Assembly: GCF_003730135.1 (NCBI RefSeq)
Contig: NZ_RJVO01000009.1
Coordinates: forward strand, 62,001-126,000
Source of the DNA: Stagnimonas aquatica
GTDB lineage: Bacteria; Pseudomonadota; Gammaproteobacteria; Nevskiales; Nevskiaceae
Direction of reading: 5' to 3'
Length of the DNA stretch: 64,000 nt
The notes under the pieces were generated by a model. That model was not told the origin of the DNA, did no database searches, and saw only the letters and a list, made by a program, of their open reading frames with translations. The translations under genes were made by a program, and so were the position numbers. The number at the start of each line of letters is the position of its first letter. Position 1 is the first letter of the stretch. This document shows positions 7,691 through 15,144 of the stretch, one piece after another.

Positions 7691-8503
7691 ATGCAGCAGA
7701 GCATCGACTACCGCGGCAAGACCGTGTTCGTCGCCGGCGGTACGTCCGGCATCAATCTCGGCATCGCCCACGGCTTTGCCCGTGCCGGCGCCCGGCTGGC
7801 GGTGCTGTCGCGCTCACTGGACAAGGTGGACGCTGCTGTCGCCACCCTGCGCGCGCACGGCGGCGAGGTGCGCGGCTATGCCGCCGACGTTCGCGACTAC
7901 GCGGCGGTGGAAGCCGCGCTCGCCAGCGCGGCGGGCGAGCTGGGCGGCATCGACGTGCTGATCTCCGGCGCCGCCGGCAACTTTCCGGCGCCGGCGCTGG
8001 GCATGTCGGCCAACGGCTTCAAGACCGTGATCGACATTGATCTCCTGGGCACCTACCACGTGCTGCGCGCCGCCTACGCGCATCTCAACAAGCCCGGCGC
8101 CAGCATCGTCAACATCTCCGCGCCGCAGTCCTACAACGCCATGCAGTTGCAGATGCACGTCTGCGCCGCCAAGGCCGGCGTCGATATGGTGACCCGGGTC
8201 GCCGCCATCGAATGGGGCGCGGCCGGGGTGCGGGTGAACTCGGTGGTACCCGGCCCGATCGCCGGTACTGAAGGCATGCGCCGCCTGGCGCCGACCCCGG
8301 AAATGGAGAAGGTGGTGGCCGACAGCGTGCCGATGCGGCAGTTCGGCACGGTGGACGACATCGCCAACTGCTGTCTCTGGCTGGGCTCGCCCCTGGCGCG
8401 CTACGTGACCGGCGCGGTGATTCCGGTGGACGGTGGCTGGAGCCTGGGTGGCACCAGCATCACCTCCGGGGCGATGCCGCAGGCCACTGGCGGCGGCCAC
8501 TGA
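7691..8503 (+). CDS. SDR family oxidoreductase, 2,4-dienoyl-CoA reductase-like
   Basis: A 270-aa classical-size short-chain dehydrogenase. It has the Rossmann motif 'VFVAGGTSGINLGIAHGFA', the 'ISGAAGNFPAPALGMSANGF' segment and 'VNSVVPGPIAGTEGMRRL'. 'GAAGNF' and the downstream 'IDIDLLGTYHVLRAAY' are features of peroxisomal-type 2,4-dienoyl-CoA reductases, which reduce polyunsaturated acyl-CoA intermediates for beta-oxidation. As in that subgroup, the normal Tyr of YxxxK is absent ('HVCAAKAGVD' keeps the Lys). Start: ATG at 7691 with GGGAGGAG 6 nt upstream; the in-frame TTG at 7676 overlaps that ribosome-binding site and is rejected. An alternative reading is a generic SDR of unknown substrate. 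Confidence 0.82.
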   Translation: MQQSIDYRGKTVFVAGGTSGINLGIAHGFARAGARLAVLSRSLDKVDAAVATLRAHGGEVRGYAADVRDYAAVEAALASAAGELGGIDVLISGAAGNFPAPALGMSANGFKTVIDIDLLGTYHVLRAAYAHLNKPGASIVNISAPQSYNAMQLQMHVCAAKAGVDMVTRVAAIEWGAAGVRVNSVVPGPIAGTEGMRRLAPTPEMEKVVADSVPMRQFGTVDDIANCCLWLGSPLARYVTGAVIPVDGGWSLGGTSITSGAMPQATGGGH

Positions 8504-8519
8504 GCCCGCTGGCGGCGCG

Positions 8520-8732
8520 CTAGAGCGGAATCACTTCGGCGGCCTGCGGCCCTTTGGCGCTCTCGACCAGGCTGAAGCTCACCGCCTGACCCTCGCGCAG
8601 AGTGCGAAAACCCTCGCCCTGGATCTGCCGGAAGTGCACGAAGACATCGTCTTCGCCCTCGCTGCGGCGGATGAAGCCGAACCCCTTGGCGTTGTCGAAC
8701 CATTTCACGGTTCCGGTAACGCGTGACGACAT
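8520..8732 (-). CDS. Cold-shock domain protein (CspA family)
   Basis: A 70-aa single OB-fold nucleic-acid-binding protein, acting as an RNA chaperone. RNP1 ('KGFGFI') and RNP2 ('VFVHF') are intact after the family start '[15 protein letters not shown]'. The leader of roughly 90-120 nt contains a strong GC hairpin (about 8769-8787, GGCAGGCG/CGCCTGCC), in keeping with structured leaders of csp mRNAs, though temperature control cannot be inferred from that alone. It lies 149 bp downstream of the DUF4864-like gene on the same strand. Confidence 0.95.
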   Translation of the reverse strand: MSSRVTGTVKWFDNAKGFGFIRRSEGEDDVFVHFRQIQGEGFRTLREGQAVSFSLVESAKGPQAAEVIPL

Positions 8733-8881
8733 GCAGCGATCCCCTGACGGCCCCCGGCCGGTTTGCAGGCAGGCGGCGCGCCTGCCAGGGTCCCGACGCT
8801 CTCCCGGGCCGGGTTTCCCTGCGGCTAATTTAGTGGGCCGGCGCCGGCTTTGGGAATCCCGGCGGGCGCGGCGCCGAGCGC

Positions 8882-9376
8882 TCAGGTCTCGGGGGCGCTA
8901 GCGGCGTCGGCCGGCGGGATCACGCCGTCGGTACGCCAGCAGCCGGGGCAAGCCGGATCGGCGACCCGGCGGAGCAGGAACACGAAGCGGTAAATCCGGC
9001 CGGATCGGCTGGTCACGTCCACCGGTACCCGGGCCTGCCCGCCCTGTTCGATGGCGGCCAGCACCAGCGCCTCCCGGTGATTGATGAGCGCACCGTAGGG
9101 GCCGCTGCGCAGCAGCCGCGCAAAGCGCGGCAGCGGGCCGGTCTGGCGCTGGTTCTCCGGCGAGGCGAAGCGGAACACGGTGGCGAAGCCGGCTTCCGGC
9201 TCGGGCGCGTCAACCTCGCGCAGGGCGGCGAGCTGCAGGCTGACCACCGTGCGCGGACTCTGGCCCGGCTCCGGTTGCGTAACCACTGCGGGTGCGCGCA
9301 GCCAGGCATAGGCCAGCAGGCCGCCGCCGAGCAGCGGCAAGAGCCACAAGACGGCGGGTTTGAGCGGGGACGGCAT
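8882..9376 (-). CDS. Membrane-anchored protein, probable DUF4864 domain
   Basis: A 164-aa protein with an N-terminal membrane anchor or uncleaved signal (about residues 7-27, '[19 protein letters not shown]') followed by an NTF2-like-sized periplasmic domain. The segment '[20 protein letters not shown]' and the central '[19 protein letters not shown]' stretch resemble DUF4864 proteins. Two cysteines near the C terminus ('DPACPGCWR') form a CxxC pair. The start was chosen at the Met giving the signal/anchor; longer in-frame starts run into the divergent M48 gene leader. Function is unknown. Confidence 0.7.
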   Translation of the reverse strand: MPSPLKPAVLWLLPLLGGGLLAYAWLRAPAVVTQPEPGQSPRTVVSLQLAALREVDAPEPEAGFATVFRFASPENQRQTGPLPRFARLLRSGPYGALINHREALVLAAIEQGGQARVPVDVTSRSGRIYRFVFLLRRVADPACPGCWRTDGVIPPADAASAPET

Positions 9377-9443
9377 GGCTGGCGGACTTCCGAACCGGAT
9401 GGGCTTTCGTATCATGCGCCCAGCCTCGTCCCTGGAGTTGCCC

Positions 9444-10214
9444 ATGCGCCTGCGTCCCCTGACCACTGCCCTCGTCACCGGCCTGCTGCTGGTGGCCTGC
9501 GCAACCTCGCCGCTGGGGCGCCGGCAGCTGATGCTGGTCTCGCAGTCGGAAGTCACCGAGATGGGCATCGCCTCCTACCGCGACATGCAGAAGAAGACGC
9601 CGGCGACCAAGGACCCGAAGCTCAGCGGCTACGTGAACTGCGTGGCGCGCAAGGTCACCGCCGAGATCCCCGGCAACCAGCAGTGGGAGGTGACGGTGTT
9701 CGACTCCAAGGACATCAACGCCTTCGCCCTGCCCGGCGGCAAGATCGGTGTCTACACCGGCCTGCTGAAGGCGGCGACCAATCAGGATCAATTGGCGGCG
9801 GTGATCGGCCACGAAGTGGCGCACGTGCTGGCCAATCATTCCGCCGAGCGCATGTCCGACCAGATGGCGGCCGGCTTCGGCGCGCAGGTGGCGAGCATCG
9901 CCACCGGCTACGACCCGCAGTTGTTCCAGATGGCCGGCAATGTGTTCTTCATCCTGCCGTTCTCGCGCACCCACGAGTCCGAGGCCGACCTGCTGGGCCT
10001 GGACCTGATGGCCAAGGCCGGTTTCGATCCGCGCCAGTCGATCCCGCTCTGGCAGAACATGGCGCGCCTGGGTGGCGACAAGCCGGCGGAGTTCATGTCC
10101 ACGCACCCTTCCGACGAAACCCGCATCCGCCAGCTCTCGGAGCGCCTGAACGTGTCGATGCCGATCTACGAGCAGGCGCGCGCTGCCGGCAAGAATCCGC
10201 AGTGCGCGCCCTGA
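9444..10214 (+). CDS. M48 family metalloprotease, lipoprotein
   Basis: A 256-aa zinc peptidase of the M48 (LoiP/YggG-like) group. The start at 9444 gives a lipoprotein signal with lipobox 'LLVAC' and Cys19 as the modified residue. The catalytic 'VIGHEVAHVLANHSAERM' contains HExxH, and the third zinc ligand lies in 'HESEADLLGLDLM'. Such outer-membrane-associated lipoproteins take part in quality control of envelope proteins. The gene is divergent from the DUF4864-like gene, with 67 bp between starts. Confidence 0.92.
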   Translation: MRLRPLTTALVTGLLLVACATSPLGRRQLMLVSQSEVTEMGIASYRDMQKKTPATKDPKLSGYVNCVARKVTAEIPGNQQWEVTVFDSKDINAFALPGGKIGVYTGLLKAATNQDQLAAVIGHEVAHVLANHSAERMSDQMAAGFGAQVASIATGYDPQLFQMAGNVFFILPFSRTHESEADLLGLDLMAKAGFDPRQSIPLWQNMARLGGDKPAEFMSTHPSDETRIRQLSERLNVSMPIYEQARAAGKNPQCAP

Positions 10215-10240
10215 AGCCGACCCGCTAGACCCGCGCCGGC

Positions 10241-11278
10241 TCAGGCCGGCAGCGGCAGGCCCTGGGGCCAGGTGTCGGCCAGCTCGGAGAGTTCCGGCGC
10301 GCTGAAGTGGCAGGCGGCGTGGTGGTCGAGACCGTCGCCGGTGCGGCGCAGGGTCGGGGTCACGCGGCCGCAGTAGTCGTCGGCGATCGGACAGCGGCTG
10401 CGGTAGACGCAGCCCAGTTGCGGCAACGACAGGTCGGGCGCCTCGCCCTCGCCGGCTTCGCCCTTGGCCGGCGCCGACAAGCCGCCTTCGCCGGGGATCG
10501 CCCGGATCAGCGCCTGGGTATAGGGATGCACCGGCCGCGCGAACAGCGGTTCACGCGCGCCCTGCTCCATCACCCGGCCGGCGTACATCACCAGCAGTCG
10601 GCTACAGAGCTGCCGCACCACCGCGAGATCGTGGGCGATGAACAGGATGGCGAGCTGGCGCTCGCGCTGCAGCTCGGCCAGCAGATTGATGACCTGGGCC
10701 TGCACCGAAACATCCAGCGCCGACACCGGCTCGTCGCAGATCAGGAGCTTGGGCTCCACCACCAGGGCGCGTGCCAGGCCGACCCGCTGACACTGGCCGC
10801 CGGACAGCTCCTTGGGCCGGCGCACACCATCGCCGGCGTCGAGACCGACCCGTTCCAGGATCGCCGCCACCCGCCGTGCGCGTTCGCTGGCGTCCAGCTC
10901 CGGGCGCAGGGCGATCAGCGGCTGCTCGATGCTCTTGGCGACGCTGTGGCGGGGATTGAGGCTGGCCAGCGGATCCTGAAACACCATCTGGATGTCACGG
11001 CGCAGCGGCCGCCAGTCCTTCTTGCCGAGCTTGGCGAGATCGCGTCCGAGGAAGTGCACGGCACCACCGCTGATCGGCTCCAGGCCGGCCAGGGCGCGCG
11101 CCAGGCTGGACTTGCCGCAGCCGGACTCGCCGACCACGCCCAGGGTTTCGCCCGGCTCCAGATTGAAGTTGATGCCGTCCACCGCCCGCAGCTGGCGCTT
11201 GGCCTGCCAGGGTAGCCAGCGCCGAAGCGGATACTGGACGGACAGACGGCGGACGGTGAGCAGAGGCGGCGCGGACAT
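10241..11278 (-). CDS. Oligopeptide/dipeptide ABC transporter ATP-binding protein (OppF/DppF-like), orphan
   Basis: A 345-aa ABC ATPase. Walker A 'GVVGESGCGKSSLARAL', signature 'LSGGQCQRVGLARAL', Walker B 'LLICDEPVSALD' and H-loop 'LFIAHDLAVV' are all present. The C-terminal extension 'HPYTQALIRAIP' followed by paired cysteines in 'YRSRCPIADDYC' is the oligopeptide/dipeptide transporter C-terminal region. Normally such subunits are encoded with a second ATPase (OppD/DppD), two permeases and a binding protein. None of these is adjacent: neighbours are a convergent M48 gene and Dps. It therefore must serve a transporter encoded elsewhere or be a leftover. Confidence 0.9.
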   Translation of the reverse strand: MSAPPLLTVRRLSVQYPLRRWLPWQAKRQLRAVDGINFNLEPGETLGVVGESGCGKSSLARALAGLEPISGGAVHFLGRDLAKLGKKDWRPLRRDIQMVFQDPLASLNPRHSVAKSIEQPLIALRPELDASERARRVAAILERVGLDAGDGVRRPKELSGGQCQRVGLARALVVEPKLLICDEPVSALDVSVQAQVINLLAELQRERQLAILFIAHDLAVVRQLCSRLLVMYAGRVMEQGAREPLFARPVHPYTQALIRAIPGEGGLSAPAKGEAGEGEAPDLSLPQLGCVYRSRCPIADDYCGRVTPTLRRTGDGLDHHAACHFSAPELSELADTWPQGLPLPA

Positions 11279-11367
11279 GCGCGCATTTTCGCACAGCGGC
11301 CGCCGAGGGCCGCCATGCCGGCCTCAGGTTTCGCCCCCGCAACCATCGACGGAGGCGATGCCGCGCC

Positions 11368-11874
11368 TCACTCGAGCAGCGAGCGCAGCATCCAGGCGGT
11401 CTTCTCGTGCACCTGCAGCCGCTGGGTCAGCAGGTCGGCGGTCGGCTCGTCGCTGGCCTTGTCGGCAATCGGAAACACCGAGCGCGCGGTCTTGGCGCAG
11501 GCCTCATGGGCCTCGACCAGCAGACGCACCATGGTCATCGCCTCCGGCACGCCCTCGGTTTCCTTGATCGAGGACAGCTTGGCGTACTGGCTGTAGGTCC
11601 CCGGCGCCGGGAAGCCGAGCGCGCGGATGCGCTCGGCCACCAGGTCCACCGCCAACGCCGACTCGTTGTAGTGGGTCTCGAACATCAGATGCAGGGTGTT
11701 GAACATCGGCCCGGTGACGTTCCAGTGGAAGTTGTGGGTCTTCAGATACAGCGTGTACTCGTCGGCCAGCAGGCGCGACAGGCCGTGGGCAATGGCCTTG
11801 CGACTGTCGGCGTCGATGCCGATGTCGATCTTTGGGGTCTTGGCCGGGGTCTTGGCCTTGTCTTTCTTGCTCAT
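11368..11874 (-). CDS. dps: Dps family DNA-binding ferritin-like protein
   Basis: A 168-aa dodecamer-forming mini-ferritin that oxidises and stores iron using peroxide, protecting DNA. The ferroxidase site residues appear in '[20 protein letters not shown]' and '[16 protein letters not shown]'. The N-terminal tail '[15 protein letters not shown]' is Lys-rich, as in Dps proteins that bind DNA through the tail. The start at 'MSKKDK' is preferred to a Met three residues earlier because the tail then begins in the usual way. Nothing in the short leader identifies a regulator such as OxyR. Confidence 0.92.
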   Translation of the reverse strand: MSKKDKAKTPAKTPKIDIGIDADSRKAIAHGLSRLLADEYTLYLKTHNFHWNVTGPMFNTLHLMFETHYNESALAVDLVAERIRALGFPAPGTYSQYAKLSSIKETEGVPEAMTMVRLLVEAHEACAKTARSVFPIADKASDEPTADLLTQRLQVHEKTAWMLRSLLE

Positions 11875-12040
11875 CGTCAGCACTCCGTCGGAACTCTGGA
11901 AAACCCTACCGGGCCGGACTGAACCGGGACTGAGAACATGGTACTCAACGGCTCGCCCTTACGGCCTTCCAGCCATCGGCTTCAGCCCCCGCCCGGTCGT
12001 CACGCGGGCGAAGGTCGCAGCCGAGTTTGACGCGCCCGCG

Positions 12041-13018
12041 CTAGCGCCAGACCCGCACGTAGTCGACCAGGGTGGTGGCCGGCAGCATGCCGGACCCCCC
12101 GTAGGCATTGGCCCCGGTACCGAGCGCCTGGGTCAGCGCGATGATGTAGCGCTTGTCGAAGGCCGGATCGTTGGAGGTATTGACCAGGCAGGACTGGCCG
12201 TTGACCAGCACCTCCAGCCGGTTCGCGGTCCACTCCAGCGTGTAGGTGTTCCACTCGCCACGGGAGGCCAGGCAGTTCCAGGCCGTGTTCACGCCCGGCT
12301 GCGGACCCAGCAGGTCGGCGGAGTAGTGGAAGAACGGGATGGCCAGCTGCGGGTGCTGCGAGTAGGTCTCGACGATGTCGATCTCGCCCGACAGCGGCCA
12401 GGTGGCGGTGCTGTGATAACGCACGTCGGGCCACAGCCAGAACGCTTCCTGGAGCCCCGGCGCGCTCGCCGAAGGCACCTTGATGCGCGCCTCGAACCGA
12501 CCGTACTGCTGCGAGAACAGTGCGAAGGTCGAGACCTGTCCGGCGGCATACGGAGAGCCGGCGCGATTGCTGGGACAGCCGGCCACCGGCTGCGGCATCT
12601 TCTTCACCGAGAGCTGGAGGTAACCATCGGAGACGCTGACAACCGCCGGGTCGTCGATGTAGCAGGCGTAGACACTGTCGCTGCCGTTGACGAAGTTGGT
12701 CTGCGGAACCCACTTGCCGCGATCCAGGCTGCCGCCTGCGAAGTTGTCGAAGAAGGTGCAGATCCAGGCGGTGCCGTCGGACTTCAGCACCGGTGCGCCG
12801 CAGCCCACCGGATCAACCGGAATCGGGTCCGGTGGCGGAGGCGGCGGCGGGGGTGTTGGCGTCGAGGCCGGCGGCCCCATCAGCTTGAGGTTGCAGAGCA
12901 GTTCGTTGACCAGGTTCGGCTTCCAGTCGGCGCAGGTGGGCGTTGCCGCCCTGGCCTCCACCGACGCCAATACCGTCAGGGCCGGGATCAGTGCCGCAGC
13001 CGCGATTCGAGTCGCCAT
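12041..13018 (-). CDS. Secreted glycoside hydrolase family 16 protein
   Basis: A 325-aa exported enzyme. Signal peptide at about 1-25, a small Cys-containing N-terminal segment, then a Pro-rich linker (residues about 53-69), and the GH16 jelly-roll catalytic domain from about residue 85. The family motif ExDxxE is intact as 'SGEIDIVE' (Glu212 nucleophile, Asp214, Glu217 acid/base). GH16 enzymes hydrolyse or transglycosylate beta-1,3/1,4-glucans, galactans and related polymers; the substrate here is not evident. The C-terminal 'LVDYVRVWR' is the usual family end. It stands alone on the minus strand between Dps and an epimerase gene. Confidence 0.93.
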   Translation of the reverse strand: MATRIAAAALIPALTVLASVEARAATPTCADWKPNLVNELLCNLKLMGPPASTPTPPPPPPPPDPIPVDPVGCGAPVLKSDGTAWICTFFDNFAGGSLDRGKWVPQTNFVNGSDSVYACYIDDPAVVSVSDGYLQLSVKKMPQPVAGCPSNRAGSPYAAGQVSTFALFSQQYGRFEARIKVPSASAPGLQEAFWLWPDVRYHSTATWPLSGEIDIVETYSQHPQLAIPFFHYSADLLGPQPGVNTAWNCLASRGEWNTYTLEWTANRLEVLVNGQSCLVNTSNDPAFDKRYIIALTQALGTGANAYGGSGMLPATTLVDYVRVWR

Positions 13019-13121
13019 GTGCCTTCTCCTCCATGAGTCGGACGGACCGAGGATAGGCGCTTCGGATACCGCTGTCTGTAACCGTTCGCCGGGCCACAGT
13101 GGGGCCGGCGGCACCGCCGAT

Positions 13122-13146
13122 CAGTGACCGATCACGCCGGTCACTG
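13122..13146. repeat. Inverted repeat downstream of epimerase gene
   Basis: Perfect 9-bp arms CAGTGACCG and CGGTCACTG with a 7-nt loop, starting 4 bp after the epimerase stop (minus strand). A second GC hairpin follows (GGCGGTGCCGCC). No U-run is present, so it may act as an RNA 3'-end stabiliser or a weak terminator. Confidence 0.5.
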
Positions 13147-13149
13147 GCC

Positions 13150-14130
13150 TCAGGCGGCGCTCAGCTTGGTCTTGCGGTAGTAGGTGAAGATGTCGTTCAA
13201 GTTGCGCTTGGGCTTCCAGCCGAAGGTCTCGTTGAACAGGCGGCCGTCGAGGATCACCGGGTACTTGAAATAGTTGATCAGGTAGGGCGGGAAGAACGCG
13301 CCCCAGTTGAGCAGGCTGGACATGAACCTCGGCACCACCGGCGGAATGCCCGGGATCGGCAGCTTCTTGCAGCCGCACTCCTCCACGGCCCGCTGGTAGG
13401 GGATGTAGTCGTCGGGCGCGACGTTGTAGATGCCCGGCTTGTTCTGCTCGAAGGCCAGCACCAGGGCGTCGGCCATGTCGTCGACATGCAGGAACTGCAT
13501 CATCGGCGAGAAGCCCAGCAGCACCGGCGTGAAGGTGTGCGAGAGCAGGAGGCTCATGGAATTGCGCACGCCCGGCCCCAGCACATTGCAGGGCCGCAGG
13601 ATGGTGATGTGCAGCTCCGGGTGCTTCCACAGATAGATGTTGGCCAGGCTCTCCAGCTCCACCGAATCGACCAGGTCCATGGTCACCTCGCTGGCCTTGA
13701 GCGGGTGGCTCTCGTCGAGCAGGGCCGGGTTGTAGGCGGAAGCGCCGTAGACGTAGTAGGTGGAGTGGATCAGCACCTGGCCGACGCCGTACTTCTTGCA
13801 CAGCTCGAACAGCTTCTTGGCGCCCAGCACATTGGCGTTGTAGCGGCGGTCGCGCGAGGACTCGTGGGCGAAGATGCGGCCGATGTGCAGCACCGCGTCG
13901 ATCTTGTGGTTGAGGAAGATGTCCTCGAAGCCACGCTTCTCCATCTCCACCTTGTAGCTGGGGATGCCGGCGTCGGTCTCGACCTTGCGGCGAAAGTCCA
14001 CCGCCACCACGTTGTAGCGGCCGTGCAGGCGGGCGATCACCCGCTTGGCCAGGGCGCCGGCGGCGCCGGTGACCAGGACGGTTTTCTTGTTTGCCGCTCC
14101 GCTGGCTGCTGCTTTCTTCTCGACGGCCAT
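13150..14130 (-). CDS. NAD-dependent epimerase/dehydratase (extended SDR)
   Basis: A 326-aa extended SDR protein. A Rossmann nucleotide-binding motif 'VLVTGAAGALAKRVIARLHG' follows a short Lys/Ala-rich tail; a Tyr-rich active-site region ('IHSTYYVYGAS') and the extended-SDR segment 'HITILRPCNVLGPGVRN' follow. The C-terminal 'FNETFGWKPKRNLNDIF' is usual for sugar epimerase-type members. The start at 14130 has AGGAG 9 nt upstream; the Met six residues earlier overlaps that site. It lies 36 bp downstream of the acyltransferase gene on the same strand, suggesting a two-gene lipid- or glycolipid-related operon. The substrate is not identifiable. Confidence 0.85.
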   Translation of the reverse strand: MAVEKKAAASGAANKKTVLVTGAAGALAKRVIARLHGRYNVVAVDFRRKVETDAGIPSYKVEMEKRGFEDIFLNHKIDAVLHIGRIFAHESSRDRRYNANVLGAKKLFELCKKYGVGQVLIHSTYYVYGASAYNPALLDESHPLKASEVTMDLVDSVELESLANIYLWKHPELHITILRPCNVLGPGVRNSMSLLLSHTFTPVLLGFSPMMQFLHVDDMADALVLAFEQNKPGIYNVAPDDYIPYQRAVEECGCKKLPIPGIPPVVPRFMSSLLNWGAFFPPYLINYFKYPVILDGRLFNETFGWKPKRNLNDIFTYYRKTKLSAA

Positions 14131-14166
14131 GCCGCGTTCTCCTGTCATTTTTTTACGCCGCGCCGC

Positions 14167-15018
14167 TCAGTAGATGCTGGTGCGTTCCTGCAATCCCTTG
14201 TTGATCAGCCTTTGGATTTCGGCCTTGACCTGCTCGACCCGGGTAGTGACCTCTTCCTCGGTACGAACCGGCGAGAAGTGCATCGGTTCCCCGAAATTGA
14301 GAATCACCTTGGCGGGCAGCGGGAACGGCGCCGGTACCACCGGCACGTAGGGCACGCCCAGCAGCTTGGCCAGGGGCGCCAGGTTGGCGATGGCCGGCAT
14401 GGTTTCCTCGCAGCCGACCACGCCGCAGGGGATGATCGGCGTGCGCTGGTTCATCGCCAGGTGCATGAAGCCGTTGCCGAAGCGTTGCAGCTTGTAGCGG
14501 TCGCGATAGAGCTTGCCGGAGCCGCGCACACCTTCGGGGAAAACGATGATCGCCTCTTCCGACTCCAGCATCTTCACGCAGTTGACCGGATCGCCGATCA
14601 CCCCGCCCCAGGAGTTCAGCAGGTTGCCCAGCCAGGGCACGGTGGGGAAGAAGCGCTCGATCATTGCCCGCGCGGCGCGCGGGCCGTTGGGATTGGTGGC
14701 GGCGGCGATACCGATCAGCACCCCGTCCATCGGCAGCTGGCCGGAGTGGTTGGGGATGATCAGCACCCGGCCATTCTTCGGGATGTGCTCCAGGCCATGC
14801 ACCTGCACCCGGAAGTAGTGGTCGTAGAGCAGCTTGAAGGCGGCGAGGCCGACCTTGAAGGAGTCTTCGTTGTAGCCCCAGGCGTCAAAGCCGAAGCTGC
14901 CCACCGGCTTCGGGATCTTCGCCACCAGGGCCTCGATCTCGGGCGTCACCAGGCGCCGCAACACCTCTTCCTTGGCACTGAAATTTTTCAGCAGGCTGAG
15001 GACTTCTTGAATCTGCAT
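14167..15018 (-). CDS. Lysophospholipid acyltransferase family protein (PlsC-like)
   Basis: A 283-aa membrane-associated acyltransferase. Block I reads 'IPNHSGQLPMDG' (His with a downstream Asp, more widely spaced than in classic HX4D), and block III is 'IVFPEGVRGSGK'; 'PIIPCGVVGCEE' matches block IV. These features place it in the PlsC/LPLAT superfamily, transferring acyl groups to lysophosphatidic acid or a related acceptor. It is the first gene of a pair with the downstream epimerase. A promoter should lie in the AT-richer stretch 15019-15144, shared by no divergent gene. Confidence 0.88.
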   Translation of the reverse strand: MQIQEVLSLLKNFSAKEEVLRRLVTPEIEALVAKIPKPVGSFGFDAWGYNEDSFKVGLAAFKLLYDHYFRVQVHGLEHIPKNGRVLIIPNHSGQLPMDGVLIGIAAATNPNGPRAARAMIERFFPTVPWLGNLLNSWGGVIGDPVNCVKMLESEEAIIVFPEGVRGSGKLYRDRYKLQRFGNGFMHLAMNQRTPIIPCGVVGCEETMPAIANLAPLAKLLGVPYVPVVPAPFPLPAKVILNFGEPMHFSPVRTEEEVTTRVEQVKAEIQRLINKGLQERTSIY

Positions 15019-15144
15019 TTCTTATAGGCGGCCGTTGCGGACCGTTCTCCCCTCGTCGAACCACCGGAAACGATTATTGAGTTGCTACCTGAACAAGGCA
15101 ATAACAGGTTTTTGCAATTCGCGTTGACCGGCCAGCCCACCACC

